DNA of 64,000 bases from Deltaproteobacteria bacterium (lineage in GTDB: Bacteria; Desulfobacterota; DSM-4660; Desulfatiglandales; Desulfatiglandaceae). Position numbers and translations under genes: made by a program. Positions 42,334 through 51,234 of the stretch are shown here, in pieces; position 1 is the first letter of the stretch, and every line of letters begins with the position of its first letter. Where the stretch lies: positions 132,353 to 196,352 of the forward strand of contig JAFDIV010000003.1 in the NCBI GenBank assembly GCA_019307815.1, given 5' to 3'. A model generated the notes under the pieces. The model did no database searches. It saw nothing but the letters and a program-made list of their open reading frames with translations, and was not told the DNA's origin.

Positions 42334-43629
42334 ATGAGTTCCATGGAAACAAAATTGAGTCCTGAGTTTGAAAAGGCATTGGACATAGGTCGACCGCCGA
42401 ACATTGTAAGGCTGTTTCCCAATTCCAAGGCATTGATCGTCAGTGGCAAGGTCATTGATCGTGCCATGATCAAGAAGGGCAAGGCAATGACCATTGCCGC
42501 CAATGGCCGTAATCATTTTGTCATAAGGGGTGCCTTAGCCGCAGCCCAAAGGGCCAATGCCGCGATCATCATAGAGATCGCCAAGTCCGAAGGAGGCAAA
42601 TCCGCCTACTGTGCGGTCAACTACTGGAATCTGGCAAGGCAAGTGGATGCCATTTGTAACGAGCTGGGTATTACGGTCCCTATGGCAGTTCATGCGGATC
42701 ATTATGGCATAAAAAGCAGAGAAGATGTTGAGATGGCAAAGGTGGAAATCCCTTCCATGTTTGATGCTGGGATTACCTCTATTGCCGTGGATGCCTCACA
42801 TCTGCCTGATGACGAAAACCTTTTGGCAAATATCGAGCTTAACCCCTATATTCCCAAATGGGCAGGTTACGAGACCGAAGTGGGCGAAATAAAAGGAAAG
42901 GAGGGTCTTTCCACTGTTGAAGAGGCCCTCTTCTTGATCCAGGGCCTCAATGCCCATGACATCTTCCCGGATTGGATCGCCCTGAACAACGGCACGACCC
43001 ATGGTATTGAAGAAAGCGACCAAGGCATACAGGTGGAGCTTACAAAGGAGATTCATCAGGCCCTGGCCAAGTACAAGGTCTCAGGGGCCCAGCATGGTAC
43101 TTCGGGAAACAGCTCGGAGCGCCTGCGTCGTATTGCCCAGGAGACCAATACCACAAAGGCCAATGTGGCCACTGCCCTTCAAATGATCACGTGGGGCGTA
43201 AAGGTAAATGACTATGGCAATGCCCTCCTGGATGAAAACGGAGAGTTCGTGAAGATGCCGGATCAGGGGGTTAGCCAAGAGTTATGGGTCGAGATGGTGG
43301 CCTATGCCAAAGAAAAGGGTCTGAAGGGAGGAAATTACAAGAAACTTAACCTGCCCTTTGAAAACAAGCTTCATGCCCTTCCAAAGGGGATTCGAGAGAG
43401 GATGGCAAAAGGCGTGGAGGATTTTGTGTATGATCTGCTCACCAATGTCTTCAATGCGGCCGATACCGCCCCTCTTGCCATTGAGGCCATTCTGGAAGCA
43501 GGCACCTATGATTTGGGGCCTAAAGTGGGCAGGCTGGAGGATCCTTCAGAGTGGACTGAGGAGAAGATCCGGGAGAAGGCCAAGCGCCTTGGCTCGGACA
43601 AAGGCCCTAAAGGGGATTTTGATGATTAG
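42334..43629 (+). CDS. Class II aldolase-like protein, atypical
   Basis: A 431-residue protein of the class II (zinc-dependent) fructose-bisphosphate aldolase superfamily. Metal and substrate motifs are recognisable but altered: AVHADHYG (usual HLDHG), WIALNNGTTHGIEE (usual GTAHG) and SGAQHGTSGNSSERLRR (usual LHGGSG). It is about 100 residues longer than normal FBA and has an extended C-terminal half (KKLNLPFENKLHALPKGI). Start is ATG 42334 after AAGGAGGACAGC. It is the third gene of the LsrF-like/dehydrogenase/aldolase set; substrate is unknown. Confidence 0.75.
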   Translation: MSSMETKLSPEFEKALDIGRPPNIVRLFPNSKALIVSGKVIDRAMIKKGKAMTIAANGRNHFVIRGALAAAQRANAAIIIEIAKSEGGKSAYCAVNYWNLARQVDAICNELGITVPMAVHADHYGIKSREDVEMAKVEIPSMFDAGITSIAVDASHLPDDENLLANIELNPYIPKWAGYETEVGEIKGKEGLSTVEEALFLIQGLNAHDIFPDWIALNNGTTHGIEESDQGIQVELTKEIHQALAKYKVSGAQHGTSGNSSERLRRIAQETNTTKANVATALQMITWGVKVNDYGNALLDENGEFVKMPDQGVSQELWVEMVAYAKEKGLKGGNYKKLNLPFENKLHALPKGIRERMAKGVEDFVYDLLTNVFNAADTAPLAIEAILEAGTYDLGPKVGRLEDPSEWTEEKIREKAKRLGSDKGPKGDFDD

Positions 43630-43653
43630 ATGTAACAGGGAGACGGGTTCCTG

Positions 43654-44688
43654 ATGAACAGTGGTGATGTTTTGGGCCAGACAGGGCATCTATGGGTTAA
43701 AGATCTTACTGAAGAAGGTCAGGTAGAGGGGCTTTACCTTGTAAAGGAAAAGAAAACCGGGACTACCCGTAGGGGGGATGCCTACGTCAGTGTCACACTG
43801 GCCGACAGGACAGGAGAGGTTGAGGGTAGGATCTGGGAAAAGGCCAGGGAACTCGGCTCCCTTTTCAAGGAAGGGGACATAATAAAGATTCAGGGCACTG
43901 TCAGTTCTTATAGGGATCAGATTCAAATCACCATCTCTAACCTTGAACTCTGGCAGGGAGAGGTGGATGTTCAATTGTTTATTGAATCCACACCCAGGGA
44001 TATCCCGGAAATGGCCGCCTCTCTCATGGTTATTGTTAAACGGATCGGAGAGGCAAAACTCAGGAAACTGGCCGAGCGATTTTTGAATGACAGAGATTTT
44101 ATGGACAAATTCAAAAAGGCGCCGGCTGCAAAACATTTTCACCATAACTATTTGGGGGGACTGTTGGAGCACACCCTCTCGGTATGTGAACTGGCCGAAC
44201 AGGTAAAGGCACATTATCCAGATCTGGATGGTGATCTTTTGGTTGCCGGGGCCTTTCTCCATGATATTGGAAAGGTCAGGGAACTTCAGTGGGACCTCCA
44301 TATTGATTATACAGATGAAGGAAGACTGTTGGGGCACGTGGTATTGGGTTGCATGATGTTGGAAGAGAAACTGGCTCATATGAAAGGGTTCCCTCAGGAG
44401 TTGGCATTGCGGCTTAAGCATCTTATTTTGAGCCATCACGGTCAATTTGAGTTTGGCTCTCCAAAGAGGCCCAAGTTTAGAGAGGCCTTTGCCCTTCATC
44501 TCATAGATGATCTGGATGCCAAGATGAACGGCCTGGAAAGATTCATGCAACAAGACCGGAAAGAGGGAGCCTGGACAGAGTATAATCGACTTTTTGAACG
44601 ATACTTATTGAAGGGCGAACTGGAGGCTAGGGCTGAGAGGGAGGCAGAGGATAGGGGCCCGGAAGGCAGGCAGGAAAGACTTTTCTGA
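43654..44688 (+). CDS. YhaM-type 3'-5' exoribonuclease
   Basis: A 344-residue protein with an N-terminal OB-fold (about 20-110: GDAYVSVTLADRTGEVEGRIW; FKEGDIIKIQGTVSSYRDQIQI) and a C-terminal HD domain (HHNYLGGLLEHTLSV; GAFLHDIGKVREL; LSHHGQFEFGSPK). This order defines YhaM-like nucleases that degrade RNA/ssDNA from the 3' end in Firmicutes and some other bacteria. Start ATG 43654 is 24 bp after the aldolase gene. It ends shortly before the Rieske gene. Confidence 0.85.
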   Translation: MNSGDVLGQTGHLWVKDLTEEGQVEGLYLVKEKKTGTTRRGDAYVSVTLADRTGEVEGRIWEKARELGSLFKEGDIIKIQGTVSSYRDQIQITISNLELWQGEVDVQLFIESTPRDIPEMAASLMVIVKRIGEAKLRKLAERFLNDRDFMDKFKKAPAAKHFHHNYLGGLLEHTLSVCELAEQVKAHYPDLDGDLLVAGAFLHDIGKVRELQWDLHIDYTDEGRLLGHVVLGCMMLEEKLAHMKGFPQELALRLKHLILSHHGQFEFGSPKRPKFREAFALHLIDDLDAKMNGLERFMQQDRKEGAWTEYNRLFERYLLKGELEARAEREAEDRGPEGRQERLF

Positions 44689-44743
44689 GGGTTAACTTCA
44701 AGCCAAAACGAGAGGCGATATATTCGCGGGGCAATAGAATATT

Positions 44744-45163
44744 ATGGCCGTGGAGCAGCATATGGATCATAGGAGACGCAGGTTCCTCAGATGGGTGGGG
44801 GGTGGGCTGCTTGTTATGCTTCTTGTCTTTTTCCGCTCTGCAGTAAAAGGTCACCGCCTGTATCTAAAACAGCAACAGAAGCCTTTACGGCTCCCTTTGG
44901 ACTTATCTGAAGGGCTTTCGTTTCACGGTAAGGTGATCGTGGTTCGGGATGGAGACGAGTACCATGTATTTTCTGCCAGGTGTGCTCACTTGGGCTGTAT
45001 TGTGGATCGGACAGATAAAGACACCCTAGTATGCCCATGCCACGGGTCGCGCTATTCCCTTAACGGCCGCCTGTTGCAAGGGCCTGCCACGCATGATCTT
45101 GTACCATTGCGGTTTCGTATTGACTCAAAGGAGAACAGTTTAGTCATTGAACAGCCCGCCTGA
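44744..45163 (+). CDS. Rieske iron-sulfur protein
   Basis: A 139-residue membrane-anchored Rieske protein. The N-terminus carries a Tat-type motif RRRFLRW followed by one hydrophobic segment (GGGLLVMLLVFF). The [2Fe-2S] ligands are in CAHLGC and CPCHGS at about 81-105. An alternative start ATG 44762 sits 6 nt after GTGGAG and looks better than 44744. It is the first of three genes for a cytochrome bc-like complex; its stop overlaps the cytochrome b gene by 17 bp. Confidence 0.9.
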   Translation: MAVEQHMDHRRRRFLRWVGGGLLVMLLVFFRSAVKGHRLYLKQQQKPLRLPLDLSEGLSFHGKVIVVRDGDEYHVFSARCAHLGCIVDRTDKDTLVCPCHGSRYSLNGRLLQGPATHDLVPLRFRIDSKENSLVIEQPA

Positions 45164-46064
45164 TGATCATCCCCACCTGCTGAGCAGGTTTTTTGATTCA
45201 TGGAACCGCTTGTTTCCCAGCGGGGGTCTGCTTTGTCTCGGGGCCCTATGGGTTGCTATTGTCTCGGGTATTGTCCTGGCCCTGCCCTATGATATGACCA
45301 AGCCCTATGACTCCTTACAAGTCATCCTTATTGCAAATCCAGCAGGGGCATTTTTCCGTGCCATACATTACTGGAGCGCAGACCTTTTCCTGATATTTGC
45401 CAGTTGGCACCTGATAGAGCAATTAAGCCGGAGAGGGGAGCAGGAGGTCCCCAAAGGCATTTGGCTGCGATTGGTCCTTTCCATTCCCTTTATTCTCTAT
45501 GTCATGATTTCTGGGTTTATTCTAAAGGGTGATAGGGAGGGGACACTGGCAAGACAGGTGCTAGGTGGCCTATTGGGTACTGTCCCTGTTGTGGCAAAGA
45601 CCATCCGGTTTATCACCTTGGGCTTACCTGATAACCTGAGCGTGATCTATCTCCACCACATTGCAACAAGCACCCTTGTAATCCTAATAATCAGCATTGA
45701 ACATGCCCGTCGTATATGGCCTGAGTGGCGTTCATTTATCTATATGCTCTCGCTTTCGGTTATTTTAAGCGCATTTAAAATACCAAGCCTTCACGATGGG
45801 CTTAATCCGGTGGTCAAAGGTCCCTGGTATATGCTGGGCCTACAGGAGGTTTTACATTGGACCTCATATCCCGGCTGGATCTTGGCCTTTGGGGCCTTGG
45901 TGCTTTTGCTGCTCTATGGTCTTCCGTTCATGCCAGTACCATGGTCTCAACAGATCAAGCGGGGAATGTTGCTCCTTCTTGTGCTTTACCTTGCCCTAAT
46001 CATTGTGGGATGGCTATTTCGTGGGGCCAACTGGCAGTGGGTGACACCGTGGGCAAGGCCATGA
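45147..46064 (+). CDS. Cytochrome b of a Rieske complex
   Basis: A 305-residue polytopic cytochrome b. Haem ligands are in place: His74 and His88 (H-x13-H) in helix B and His171 and His186 (H-x14-H, as in b6-type) in helix D. About 8 hydrophobic segments are seen, so subunit IV-like helices are fused in the same chain. Start is TTG 45147, preceded by AAGGAG; no in-frame ATG is near. Overlaps Rieske by 17 bp and the multihaem cytochrome by 4 bp (ATGA), so the three are coupled. Quinol-oxidising or -reducing role is likely. Confidence 0.88.
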   Translation: MNSPPDDHPHLLSRFFDSWNRLFPSGGLLCLGALWVAIVSGIVLALPYDMTKPYDSLQVILIANPAGAFFRAIHYWSADLFLIFASWHLIEQLSRRGEQEVPKGIWLRLVLSIPFILYVMISGFILKGDREGTLARQVLGGLLGTVPVVAKTIRFITLGLPDNLSVIYLHHIATSTLVILIISIEHARRIWPEWRSFIYMLSLSVILSAFKIPSLHDGLNPVVKGPWYMLGLQEVLHWTSYPGWILAFGALVLLLLYGLPFMPVPWSQQIKRGMLLLLVLYLALIIVGWLFRGANWQWVTPWARP

Positions 46065-47968
46065 ACAAATTCCATGGCATAAAGACAGTTCTTCCGACAA
46101 CAATGGGGTTAGTCGCCCTGGCCCTATCAGTGGTTTGGTTCCTCACTGCGGGCAACAAGAAGGTTCAAGAGTTGCCAAAGGTAATGGGCAGACGAGAAGG
46201 ATGCCTCATATGCCACTTGCCAATGGAGGGCTTCCTGCCTGCCCATGATCCCCGGGCCATAGGGTGTGCCTCCTGCCACATGGGGGAGCCTTTTACCATG
46301 AAAAAGGCTTCTGCTCACAAGGGCATGATTCTTGTCCCTGGCAATATGGCCGAGGTCTCCAGGACGTGTGGGACTGAGAAGTGCCATCCGTCTCTGAGCA
46401 GGAACATTAGGACATCACTTATGGCAACGGGCCGGGGAATGGTGAGTGTCGACCGGTTCGTGTTTGGGGAAACCGATTCTCCCAATGGGGACGGAGACCT
46501 TTCCCGATTGGGCCATGGCCCGGCAGACGAGCACCTGCGCAAGCTGTGCGCCTCCTGTCACTTGGCCAAACGTAAGCCAGAACCCGCCCCCATCACTGAA
46601 CGATCCCGCGGTGGAGGGTGCACGGCCTGCCACCTTCATTACAGTGAATCTGCCAAAGGGCAACTATATGCCTACCGGCAGACAGGAAAGCTCCCCACCT
46701 CCCATCCCAAGCTCACAATAAAGATCACCGGAGGGCACTGCTTTGGGTGTCATAGCCGCTCCGGTCGTATTTCCACCAATTATGAAGGCTGGCACGAGAC
46801 ATCATGGCGGCCAGGGCAGGTCCCCCACAATGCCTCTACCCGGACTCTAGAGGATGGCAGGATTTTCGTGCATAGGACTCCTGACATCCATTTTGAACGG
46901 GGCATGGAGTGCATCGATTGTCATACGTGGCGTGAGGCAATGGGTGATGGGAAGACCTATTTACATGAAGAAGGCCAGGTGGAAATCAGTTGTGAGGACT
47001 GCCATCCTACTCAGGGGGTCAAAACAGTCCCCACAAAGGACCTCAAGGGCATTGACGCAAAAATCGTGGAACGGCGAAAGACCCTGGCCAGCCTTTCAAA
47101 CCATATTCTCACTGTCAAGACACAAAAGCCATTATTGAATGTATATGTGGATGGTGAGGGGAAGGTCGTGGTAAAGGGTAAGAACTCAGGGAGGATATAT
47201 CATCCCAAAAGGCCCTTACCCGTGTGTTCCACGGGAATTTATGGCCACGAGCGCCTTACGTGCGGCAGTTGCCACACGGCCTGGGCACCACACTGTATCC
47301 GTTGCCATACGACATATGATCCGCAAGGGACCGGTATTGACCATTTGAGCGGAAAGGCGACCCGGGGCCGGTGGATAGAGCAAAGAGGGGAAGCGTTGGC
47401 CGATCCGCCGACCCTGGGCATTCGATTGGATCAAGGCAAGGAGGTGGTGGATACCTTTATTCCCGGCATGGTCATCACCATTGACTCAATAGGGACCCCG
47501 GATATGCCGCAGGAGCAAAGGAGCCGCATATTCCGCCGGCTTTACGCGCCCATAGGAGCCCATACCACGTCAGCCAAGGGCCGGGACTGCGCCTCTTGTC
47601 ATTCTCGCGGATTGGCGCTTGGGTATGGTAGGGGGACCCTGGGCCTCGAAGAAAAAGGTAAGGGACACTGGGCCTGGTGTTTTGATCCATCCTATCCCAT
47701 TAGCCCAGAAGATGGCCTGCCTGCTGATGCCTGGGTCGGATTCCTACAGGATAGGAAAGGGACGGTGTCCACCCGGACCGGGGCCCGCCCCCTGGCACCG
47801 GATGAACAGGAAAAAGTCTTGCGCGTGGGGGCCTGCTTGAGCTGCCACCCAGCCAACCCATCAGAGATCAAGCGTATCTATAAGAACTACCCAGCTGCCC
47901 TTGGGCAGGTTACCCAGGCCTGCCGTGTGCCTGTGTCCAAGCCCGGGTCTAAAAAACCTGTGAGATGA
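46061..47968 (+). CDS. Dodecahaem membrane cytochrome c of the Rieske/b complex
   Basis: A 635-residue cytochrome with 11 CXXCH motifs plus one CX4CH (CGTEKCH), i.e. 12 haem-binding sites (CLICH, CASCH, CASCH, CTACH, CFGCH, CIDCH, CEDCH, CGSCH, CIRCH, CASCH, CLSCH). One N-terminal transmembrane helix (about 12-31) without an obvious cleavage site anchors it to the periplasmic face. ATG 46061 is coupled to the cytochrome b stop; a longer open frame from 45857 lies inside the cytochrome b gene and is rejected. It would take electrons from the cytochrome b and pass them on. Confidence 0.92.
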   Translation: MNKFHGIKTVLPTTMGLVALALSVVWFLTAGNKKVQELPKVMGRREGCLICHLPMEGFLPAHDPRAIGCASCHMGEPFTMKKASAHKGMILVPGNMAEVSRTCGTEKCHPSLSRNIRTSLMATGRGMVSVDRFVFGETDSPNGDGDLSRLGHGPADEHLRKLCASCHLAKRKPEPAPITERSRGGGCTACHLHYSESAKGQLYAYRQTGKLPTSHPKLTIKITGGHCFGCHSRSGRISTNYEGWHETSWRPGQVPHNASTRTLEDGRIFVHRTPDIHFERGMECIDCHTWREAMGDGKTYLHEEGQVEISCEDCHPTQGVKTVPTKDLKGIDAKIVERRKTLASLSNHILTVKTQKPLLNVYVDGEGKVVVKGKNSGRIYHPKRPLPVCSTGIYGHERLTCGSCHTAWAPHCIRCHTTYDPQGTGIDHLSGKATRGRWIEQRGEALADPPTLGIRLDQGKEVVDTFIPGMVITIDSIGTPDMPQEQRSRIFRRLYAPIGAHTTSAKGRDCASCHSRGLALGYGRGTLGLEEKGKGHWAWCFDPSYPISPEDGLPADAWVGFLQDRKGTVSTRTGARPLAPDEQEKVLRVGACLSCHPANPSEIKRIYKNYPAALGQVTQACRVPVSKPGSKKPVR

Positions 47969-48860
47969 TCATTCCCAAGACCATGAGTACGCCTCCCAGC
48001 ACCTCTCTGCCGCTCAAGGCTTCGTTTAGCACAAGGTAACCTGCCAGTGCAGCAAAGGGAGATTCTAGGCTCAATATAATGGCGGCATGGGAAGGGTGGG
48101 CGCGTTTCTGGGCGATCACCTGGAGGGTATAGGCAGCTCCCACTGAGAGAATGCCTGCATACAGTATGGGAATTGTGGTGTTTAGGAGGGCCTGCATGGT
48201 GATTTGCTCCAGCATGATTCCGAGCCCAAGGCTCAATATGGCACATAGTATAAACTGCCAAAAGGCCAATTGGAGGGGTGCGAATTGTTTTGTGAATCGA
48301 TCTATAGCAAGCACATGAGAGGCCCAGAAAAAGGCCCCCACCAGGACGAGTAAGTCCCCCTTTTGGATTGAAAAATCTTGCTGTACGCTCAGTAGATACA
48401 GTCCCATGATGGCTAGAACCGCCCCTAACCATGTGGAAATGCGGGTCTTTCTGTGCAACAGCATCCCAAGAATAGGTACTAGAATGACATAGAGCCCGGT
48501 AATGAACCCTGCCTTTCCAGCAGTGGTGAAGACTATTCCTATTTGTTGAAGGGATGCTCCACCAAAGAGCAATAGGCCAAGGACCACAAACTCCCTGCGG
48601 ATGGGATTGGTCAGCCCGGATTGTTCCAGGCCATGGGAATTGTTTTTCTTGGCCAGGATAAAGGGAATGAGTACAAAGGCACCCAGAAGGAATCGGATTC
48701 CATTGAACAAAAATGGACCGATGTATTCCATCCCTTTTCGCTGGGCCACAAAGGCTGTGCCCCAAATCAGGGATGCCACTAGCAACAGGATATCTGATTT
48801 AAGACTGTTTGATCGCACTTTAAGGGTGTTTCCTTCCAGGTAATTGACCCATGGGTTCAT
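47949..48860 (-). CDS. EamA/DMT-family transporter
   Basis: A 303-residue membrane protein with ten hydrophobic segments in two EamA repeats. Signature: ASLIWGTAFVAQRKG in helix 1 of repeat 1, FFWASHVLAIDRFTK in repeat 2 and AIILSLESPFAALAGYLVLNE near the end. Members export amino acids, metabolites or drugs; substrate unknown. Its end overlaps the dodecahaem gene by 20 bp in convergent orientation. Confidence 0.88.
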   Translation of the reverse strand: MNPWVNYLEGNTLKVRSNSLKSDILLLVASLIWGTAFVAQRKGMEYIGPFLFNGIRFLLGAFVLIPFILAKKNNSHGLEQSGLTNPIRREFVVLGLLLFGGASLQQIGIVFTTAGKAGFITGLYVILVPILGMLLHRKTRISTWLGAVLAIMGLYLLSVQQDFSIQKGDLLVLVGAFFWASHVLAIDRFTKQFAPLQLAFWQFILCAILSLGLGIMLEQITMQALLNTTIPILYAGILSVGAAYTLQVIAQKRAHPSHAAIILSLESPFAALAGYLVLNEALSGREVLGGVLMVLGMIISQVF

Positions 48861-49020
48861 ATCATTGAATGGGGTAGCATTTCAACCTTCTAAGGCACAG
48901 CTTCTGCCAAATATCGTTATACACCCCTAAGGATAGGGCTAAGGTCAATGATGAGGGGTGAGCGATAGAAGGAGTGGACTTAAAAAAATGGGATGACAAT
49001 GGGTTGGTGCCTGGAAGGGT

Positions 49021-49467
49021 TCAGATAAGTGTTTCGCCGGTGAAGACCTTTTCGTACCTGCTGTAACTTTGAAGCAACCGACTCCCCAACATGGCGGCCA
49101 ATTGTCGGTAAAAGGCGCTTGCGCTGACAGGATCCTTTTCAAGGATCTTCAAGAGCTTATGGCTGTCGATTTTTTGCAATGTAGCGGGTGTCTCGCACTC
49201 AGCCCAGCCAGCATATGATTTGCGGCCCACCAAACTGGACCAGCCAAAGGCCTCTCCGGACCGACTTACAATGTGAACCACTTGTTTCCTTTCGCCCAGG
49301 CTGAGCTTGATACGTCCCATAAGGAGTACATAGAGGTATTCTGCAGGGTCCCCTTTGCGGAACAAGATATCGCCTGTATCATAAGATTCTTTTACTGTTA
49401 TGGCTCTTATCTGTTTTACGAAATCACTACTTACTCCCCGCAAGAGCTCTGACCTCTGGATATCCAT
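49021..49467 (-). CDS. Cyclic-nucleotide-binding domain protein
   Basis: A 148-residue protein made of a single cNMP-binding (Crp-like) beta barrel: YDTGDILFRKGDPAEYLYVLLMGRIKLSL, then GEAFGWSSLVGRKSYAG where the phosphate-binding cassette would be. It ends at residue 148 with no helix-turn-helix, so it is not a typical Crp/Fnr regulator. It follows ruvB by 20 bp and is likely the last gene of that operon. Confidence 0.78.
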   Translation of the reverse strand: MDIQRSELLRGVSSDFVKQIRAITVKESYDTGDILFRKGDPAEYLYVLLMGRIKLSLGERKQVVHIVSRSGEAFGWSSLVGRKSYAGWAECETPATLQKIDSHKLLKILEKDPVSASAFYRQLAAMLGSRLLQSYSRYEKVFTGETLI

Positions 49468-49487
49468 GGCTGTGTGGCCCCTTTTGC

Positions 49488-50513
49488 CTAGAAAAGCTTT
49501 TTCTGCAATGGTTTGTCTTTGTTCAAGGAAAGGCCCAAATGTTCATATGCCCTTTTTGTGGCCACTCTTCCCCTTGGGGTACGCTTGATATATCCGCATT
49601 GTATGAGGAAGGGCTCATATACATCCTCCAAGGTATCCTTTTCTTCGCTCACAGCGGCCGAAAGGCTGTCGAGCCCTATGGGTCCCCCATCGAATTTTTC
49701 TATGATTGTGGACAGAATATGGCGGTCCATCTTATCAAGGCCCATCTGGTCCACTTCCAGAAGATCCAATGCACGGCTCGCCACCGCTTTGGTGATGATC
49801 CCATCCCCTTCCACTTGGGCAAAATCCCTGACCCTTCGAAGCAGCCTGTTTGCCACCCTGGGAGTGCCCCTGGCCCGCCTGGCGATTTCCATGGCCCCGT
49901 CTTCCTTAATGGGAATTTCCAATAGCCTGGCCGAGCGGATTACGATTTTCCTCAAATCTTCTGGCTCATAGAAGTCAACCCGCAGGGTGACCCCGAACCG
50001 ATCCCTTAGGGGAGGGGTAAGGAGGCCGGCCCGGGTGGTGGCTCCCACAAGGGTAAATGGCGGTAGAGGAATTTTCATGGTCCGTGCCGAAGGACCTTGA
50101 CCTATGATAATGTCCAGTTTGTAGTCCTCCATGGCTGGGTACAGAATTTCTTCCACCACATGGTTCAGGCGGTGGATTTCGTCAATGAATAAGACGTCTC
50201 TAGGTTGGAGGCTCGTCAAGATGGCTGCCAGGTCACCGGGCTTATCAATAACAGGGCCTGAGGTGCTTTTTATATCCACTTGAAGCTCATTGGCAATGAT
50301 ATGGGCAAGAGAGGTTTTTCCAAGACCGGGACTTCCGTGGAGCAACACGTGGTCCAGGGCCTCTGTACGATTCCTGGCCGCTTCGATGAATACCTTGAGA
50401 TTTCGCTTGAGTTCATTTTGGCCTACGTATTCATCAAGACTTCGAGGCCGCAGGCTTACTTCGGCTGAGGTTTCATCCAGAAAGGGCTCAGGGTCTGTAA
50501 TTCTGTCGGTCAT
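49488..50513 (-). CDS. ruvB: Holliday junction branch-migration ATPase RuvB
   Basis: Hexameric AAA+ motor that drives RuvA-bound Holliday junction branch migration. The 341-residue protein has [11 protein letters not shown], Walker A GSPGLGKT, Walker [11 protein letters not shown], sensor/arginine residues in [18 protein letters not shown] and a C-terminal winged helix ending [14 protein letters not shown]. Order rlmE-yebC-ruvC-ruvA-ruvB is a common repair cluster. Gap to ruvA is 27 bp. Confidence 0.98.
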   Translation of the reverse strand: MTDRITDPEPFLDETSAEVSLRPRSLDEYVGQNELKRNLKVFIEAARNRTEALDHVLLHGSPGLGKTSLAHIIANELQVDIKSTSGPVIDKPGDLAAILTSLQPRDVLFIDEIHRLNHVVEEILYPAMEDYKLDIIIGQGPSARTMKIPLPPFTLVGATTRAGLLTPPLRDRFGVTLRVDFYEPEDLRKIVIRSARLLEIPIKEDGAMEIARRARGTPRVANRLLRRVRDFAQVEGDGIITKAVASRALDLLEVDQMGLDKMDRHILSTIIEKFDGGPIGLDSLSAAVSEEKDTLEDVYEPFLIQCGYIKRTPRGRVATKRAYEHLGLSLNKDKPLQKKLF

Positions 50514-50540
50514 ATGCCGTACCCATTCTCACCAGTTTGG

Positions 50541-51140
50541 TCAGGAAAGGACCCGAAGAGCTTCTTTTATGAGAAGCTCTAAAGAATTATTATTCACTGT
50601 TTGGCGTGCCTTGTCCACAGCCTTTTTTGCGGCCTTAGCAGAGTAGCCCAGGTTCACCAGGGCTGAGAGCGCATCAGAGCAAAGTGCATCGTCCACAGCA
50701 GCGGCCGGTCCTTGTGCCTCTTCCCTTTCACCGCCCAGACGTATTGCCTTTTCCTTTAGTTCCAAGACAATGCGCTCTGCGGTCTTTTTTCCTACCCCAG
50801 GGATGGTCTGCAGCCGATTGGCATCCCCCTTTGCCATGGCATCCAGGAGTTCCTGGGGGCCAATGCCGGAGAGGATATTGACCGCCAATTTGGGGCCGAT
50901 GCCAGAGACAGAGATCAGCATGAGAAAGAGTTCCTTCTCCAATCTAGACGAAAAGCCAAAAAGCAGTAAGGCATCCTCCCTCACGTGGGTGTAGATGTGA
51001 AGGCTCACTGTTTCGTCTTGTTCGGGCAAGGCGTAAAAGGTGGAAAGGGGGACAAACACTTCATACCCTATGCCACCTGCCTCAATTATCACGGACTGGG
51101 TGGTTTTCCTGAAAAGTTGTCCTGTTATATGTGCGATCAT
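50541..51140 (-). CDS. ruvA: Holliday junction DNA helicase subunit RuvA
   Basis: Tetrameric junction-binding protein that loads RuvB. The 199-residue sequence has the OB-fold start MIAHITGQLF, VHTHVREDALLLFGF-like IYTHVREDALLLFGFSS, the helix-hairpin-helix GIGPKLAVNILSGIG and TIPGVGKKTAERIVLELK, and a C-terminal UBA-like domain that contacts RuvB. Separated from ruvC by a 221-bp spacer holding repeat H. Confidence 0.97.
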   Translation of the reverse strand: MIAHITGQLFRKTTQSVIIEAGGIGYEVFVPLSTFYALPEQDETVSLHIYTHVREDALLLFGFSSRLEKELFLMLISVSGIGPKLAVNILSGIGPQELLDAMAKGDANRLQTIPGVGKKTAERIVLELKEKAIRLGGEREEAQGPAAAVDDALCSDALSALVNLGYSAKAAKKAVDKARQTVNNNSLELLIKEALRVLS

Positions 51141-51234
51141 ATAAAGCTCGTCTCCTAGCTCCTTCCTTGAGAGATCACTGCCAGTAATTTAGCCAGGCCT
51201 GCGTTTTCTCCGACATCTTTTCAGATTTCTCGTT

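Noticed and set aside
43690..44553. 287-codon frame antisense to the YhaM gene
   Set aside because: No motifs; the sense frame has clear OB and HD domains.
45857..46060. Upstream extension of the dodecahaem cytochrome frame
   Set aside because: Lies inside the cytochrome b gene; the ATG at 46061 overlaps its stop (ATGA) and precedes the membrane anchor.
47887..48765. 292-codon open frame in the DMT-transporter region, same strand, other frame
   Set aside because: Low-complexity His/Ser/Pro-rich translation with no hydrophobic pattern; the EamA frame at 47949-48860 explains the region.
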